DNA of 64,000 bases, taken from NCBI GenBank assembly GCA_016928775.1, contig JAFGKD010000116.1, positions 28,865-92,864 on the forward strand, written 5' to 3'. This stretch comes from Candidatus Zhuqueibacterota bacterium (GTDB lineage Bacteria > Zhuqueibacterota > Zhuqueibacteria > Residuimicrobiales > Krinioviventaceae). Numbering within the stretch: the first letter of the stretch is position 1; every line of letters begins with the position of its first letter. Positions 63,591-64,000 of the stretch are shown here, piece after piece. The position numbers and the translations under genes are program-made. Under the pieces are notes generated by a model. That model did not search any database, was not told the origin of the DNA, and saw only the letters and a program-made list of their open reading frames with translations.

Positions 63591-64000
63591 ATGATCCGCT
63601 TGCCCTATTTGAAAAAATTTAAATGGTCGTACCTGGATTGCGAGCGAATGAAGCAGGTTCTCAGACAAAGCGATGATCCTGTCTCTTATACAAATAATAA
63701 CCTCTATATAATTCAAGCAGCCCGTAGTAAGCCTCAGATGTATGACGATGGAACTAATTTTTTTCTATTTTGCCAGGCCAGAGAGTTGGAGAGAAAGTGG
63801 ATGGTTATTATACCGCACGGGCCTGATGTACATAAGCATATACTACAGCTGGGACATGACTTGAAGGCAAAGTACGGCGAACAGGTGCTCATAAAGAAGG
63901 TAAATCCCGAATTTAAAAAAAAATTAGAGACGACGGGCTACTTTAAAGAAATACCATTGGCAAAATATGGCGAAAAGAGAGACATTGCCTTGCTTCCAGA
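63591..64000 (+). CDS. Paralogue of the acyltransferase-like protein (N-terminal part, cut by window)
   Basis: Open from ATG 63591 to the window end (136 codons, no stop). It starts 1 base after the previous stop. The segment IIPHGPDVHKHILQLGHDLK, then GEQVLIKKVNPEF and TTGYFKEIP lines up with the 61346 protein (YPIGNDIKKLSERC, GEKVILKKVPQRNY, MGFTDYKE), so the two are paralogues. The catalytic C-terminal half lies outside the window. The name is inherited from the first copy. Confidence 0.7.
   Translation, partial: MIRLPYLKKFKWSYLDCERMKQVLRQSDDPVSYTNNNLYIIQAARSKPQMYDDGTNFFLFCQARELERKWMVIIPHGPDVHKHILQLGHDLKAKYGEQVLIKKVNPEFKKKLETTGYFKEIPLAKYGEKRDIALLP

Overview
The window looks like a chromosomal contig from an uncultivated member of the FCB superphylum, most like Calditrichota/KSB1-type lineages. 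This is inferred from style, not from a marker gene. Four unrelated secreted proteins end in the same C-terminal sorting-type domain (QNYPNPFNP core, then a FlgD-like beta domain). There is a Ser/Thr kinase fused to a beta-propeller, GEVED-rich giant secreted proteins, and gene-poor gaps filled with phrase-like inverted repeats. I saw no rRNA, tRNA or CRISPR array.

Layout. 1-6.9 kb: the tail of a TrpB2-type tryptophan synthase gene with a terminator, a small Cys-rich protein, a membrane-anchored coiled-coil protein, a pentapeptide-repeat protein with a channel-like C-terminus, an FAD oxidoreductase and a metallophosphoesterase. 6.9-12.3 kb: kinase-propeller receptor and a secreted protein made of five tandem ~112-aa repeats. 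12.5-13.9 kb (minus): cupin, small membrane protein and ECF sigma factor. 14.3-19.9 kb: a sugar-degradation operon (aldo/keto reductase, GH2 hydrolase, BadF/GlcNAc-kinase-like sugar kinase, GH4 glycosidase) with two ATGA stop/start overlaps. 20-24.5 kb: a decayed IS110-type transposase, then a quinol:cytochrome c oxidoreductase operon (Rieske, b6-type cytochrome b, octaheme cytochrome c).

24.6-31.3 kb (minus): a compact envelope-stress type cluster: membrane-embedded spermidine synthase homologue, Ser/Gly-rich exported protein, duplicated-DUF350 membrane protein, conserved unknown, RCK potassium channel, YjfI-like protein and PspA. It parallels the E. coli yjfIJKL-type PspA neighbourhood. 31.5-36.7 kb (minus): a secreted fibronectin-type protein, a STAS anti-anti-sigma factor, a helical unknown and a GIY-YIG nuclease-like protein. 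36.8-42.7 kb (plus): a sigma-like factor, a zinc-finger anti-sigma candidate, a membrane TPR-like protein, a tiny membrane protein and a TPR-CHAT (caspase-like) membrane protein, which together look like one regulated system. Then nadA, a DHH-type phosphoesterase, a 1932-aa GEVED surface protein, an internally deleted IS1182-type element, an IMPACT (YigZ) protein, a CorC/HlyC-type protein, a DUF1080 secreted protein and a secreted M1 peptidase.

57.8-64 kb: an AT-richer block with a GAF-GAF histidine kinase, two stand-alone receivers (the second frameshifted), two membrane proteins of unknown family and two paralogous acyltransferase-like proteins, the last cut by the window edge. The least explained candidate systems are this terminal phosphorelay block, the sigma/anti-sigma/CHAT cluster and the PspA-channel-polyamine cluster.
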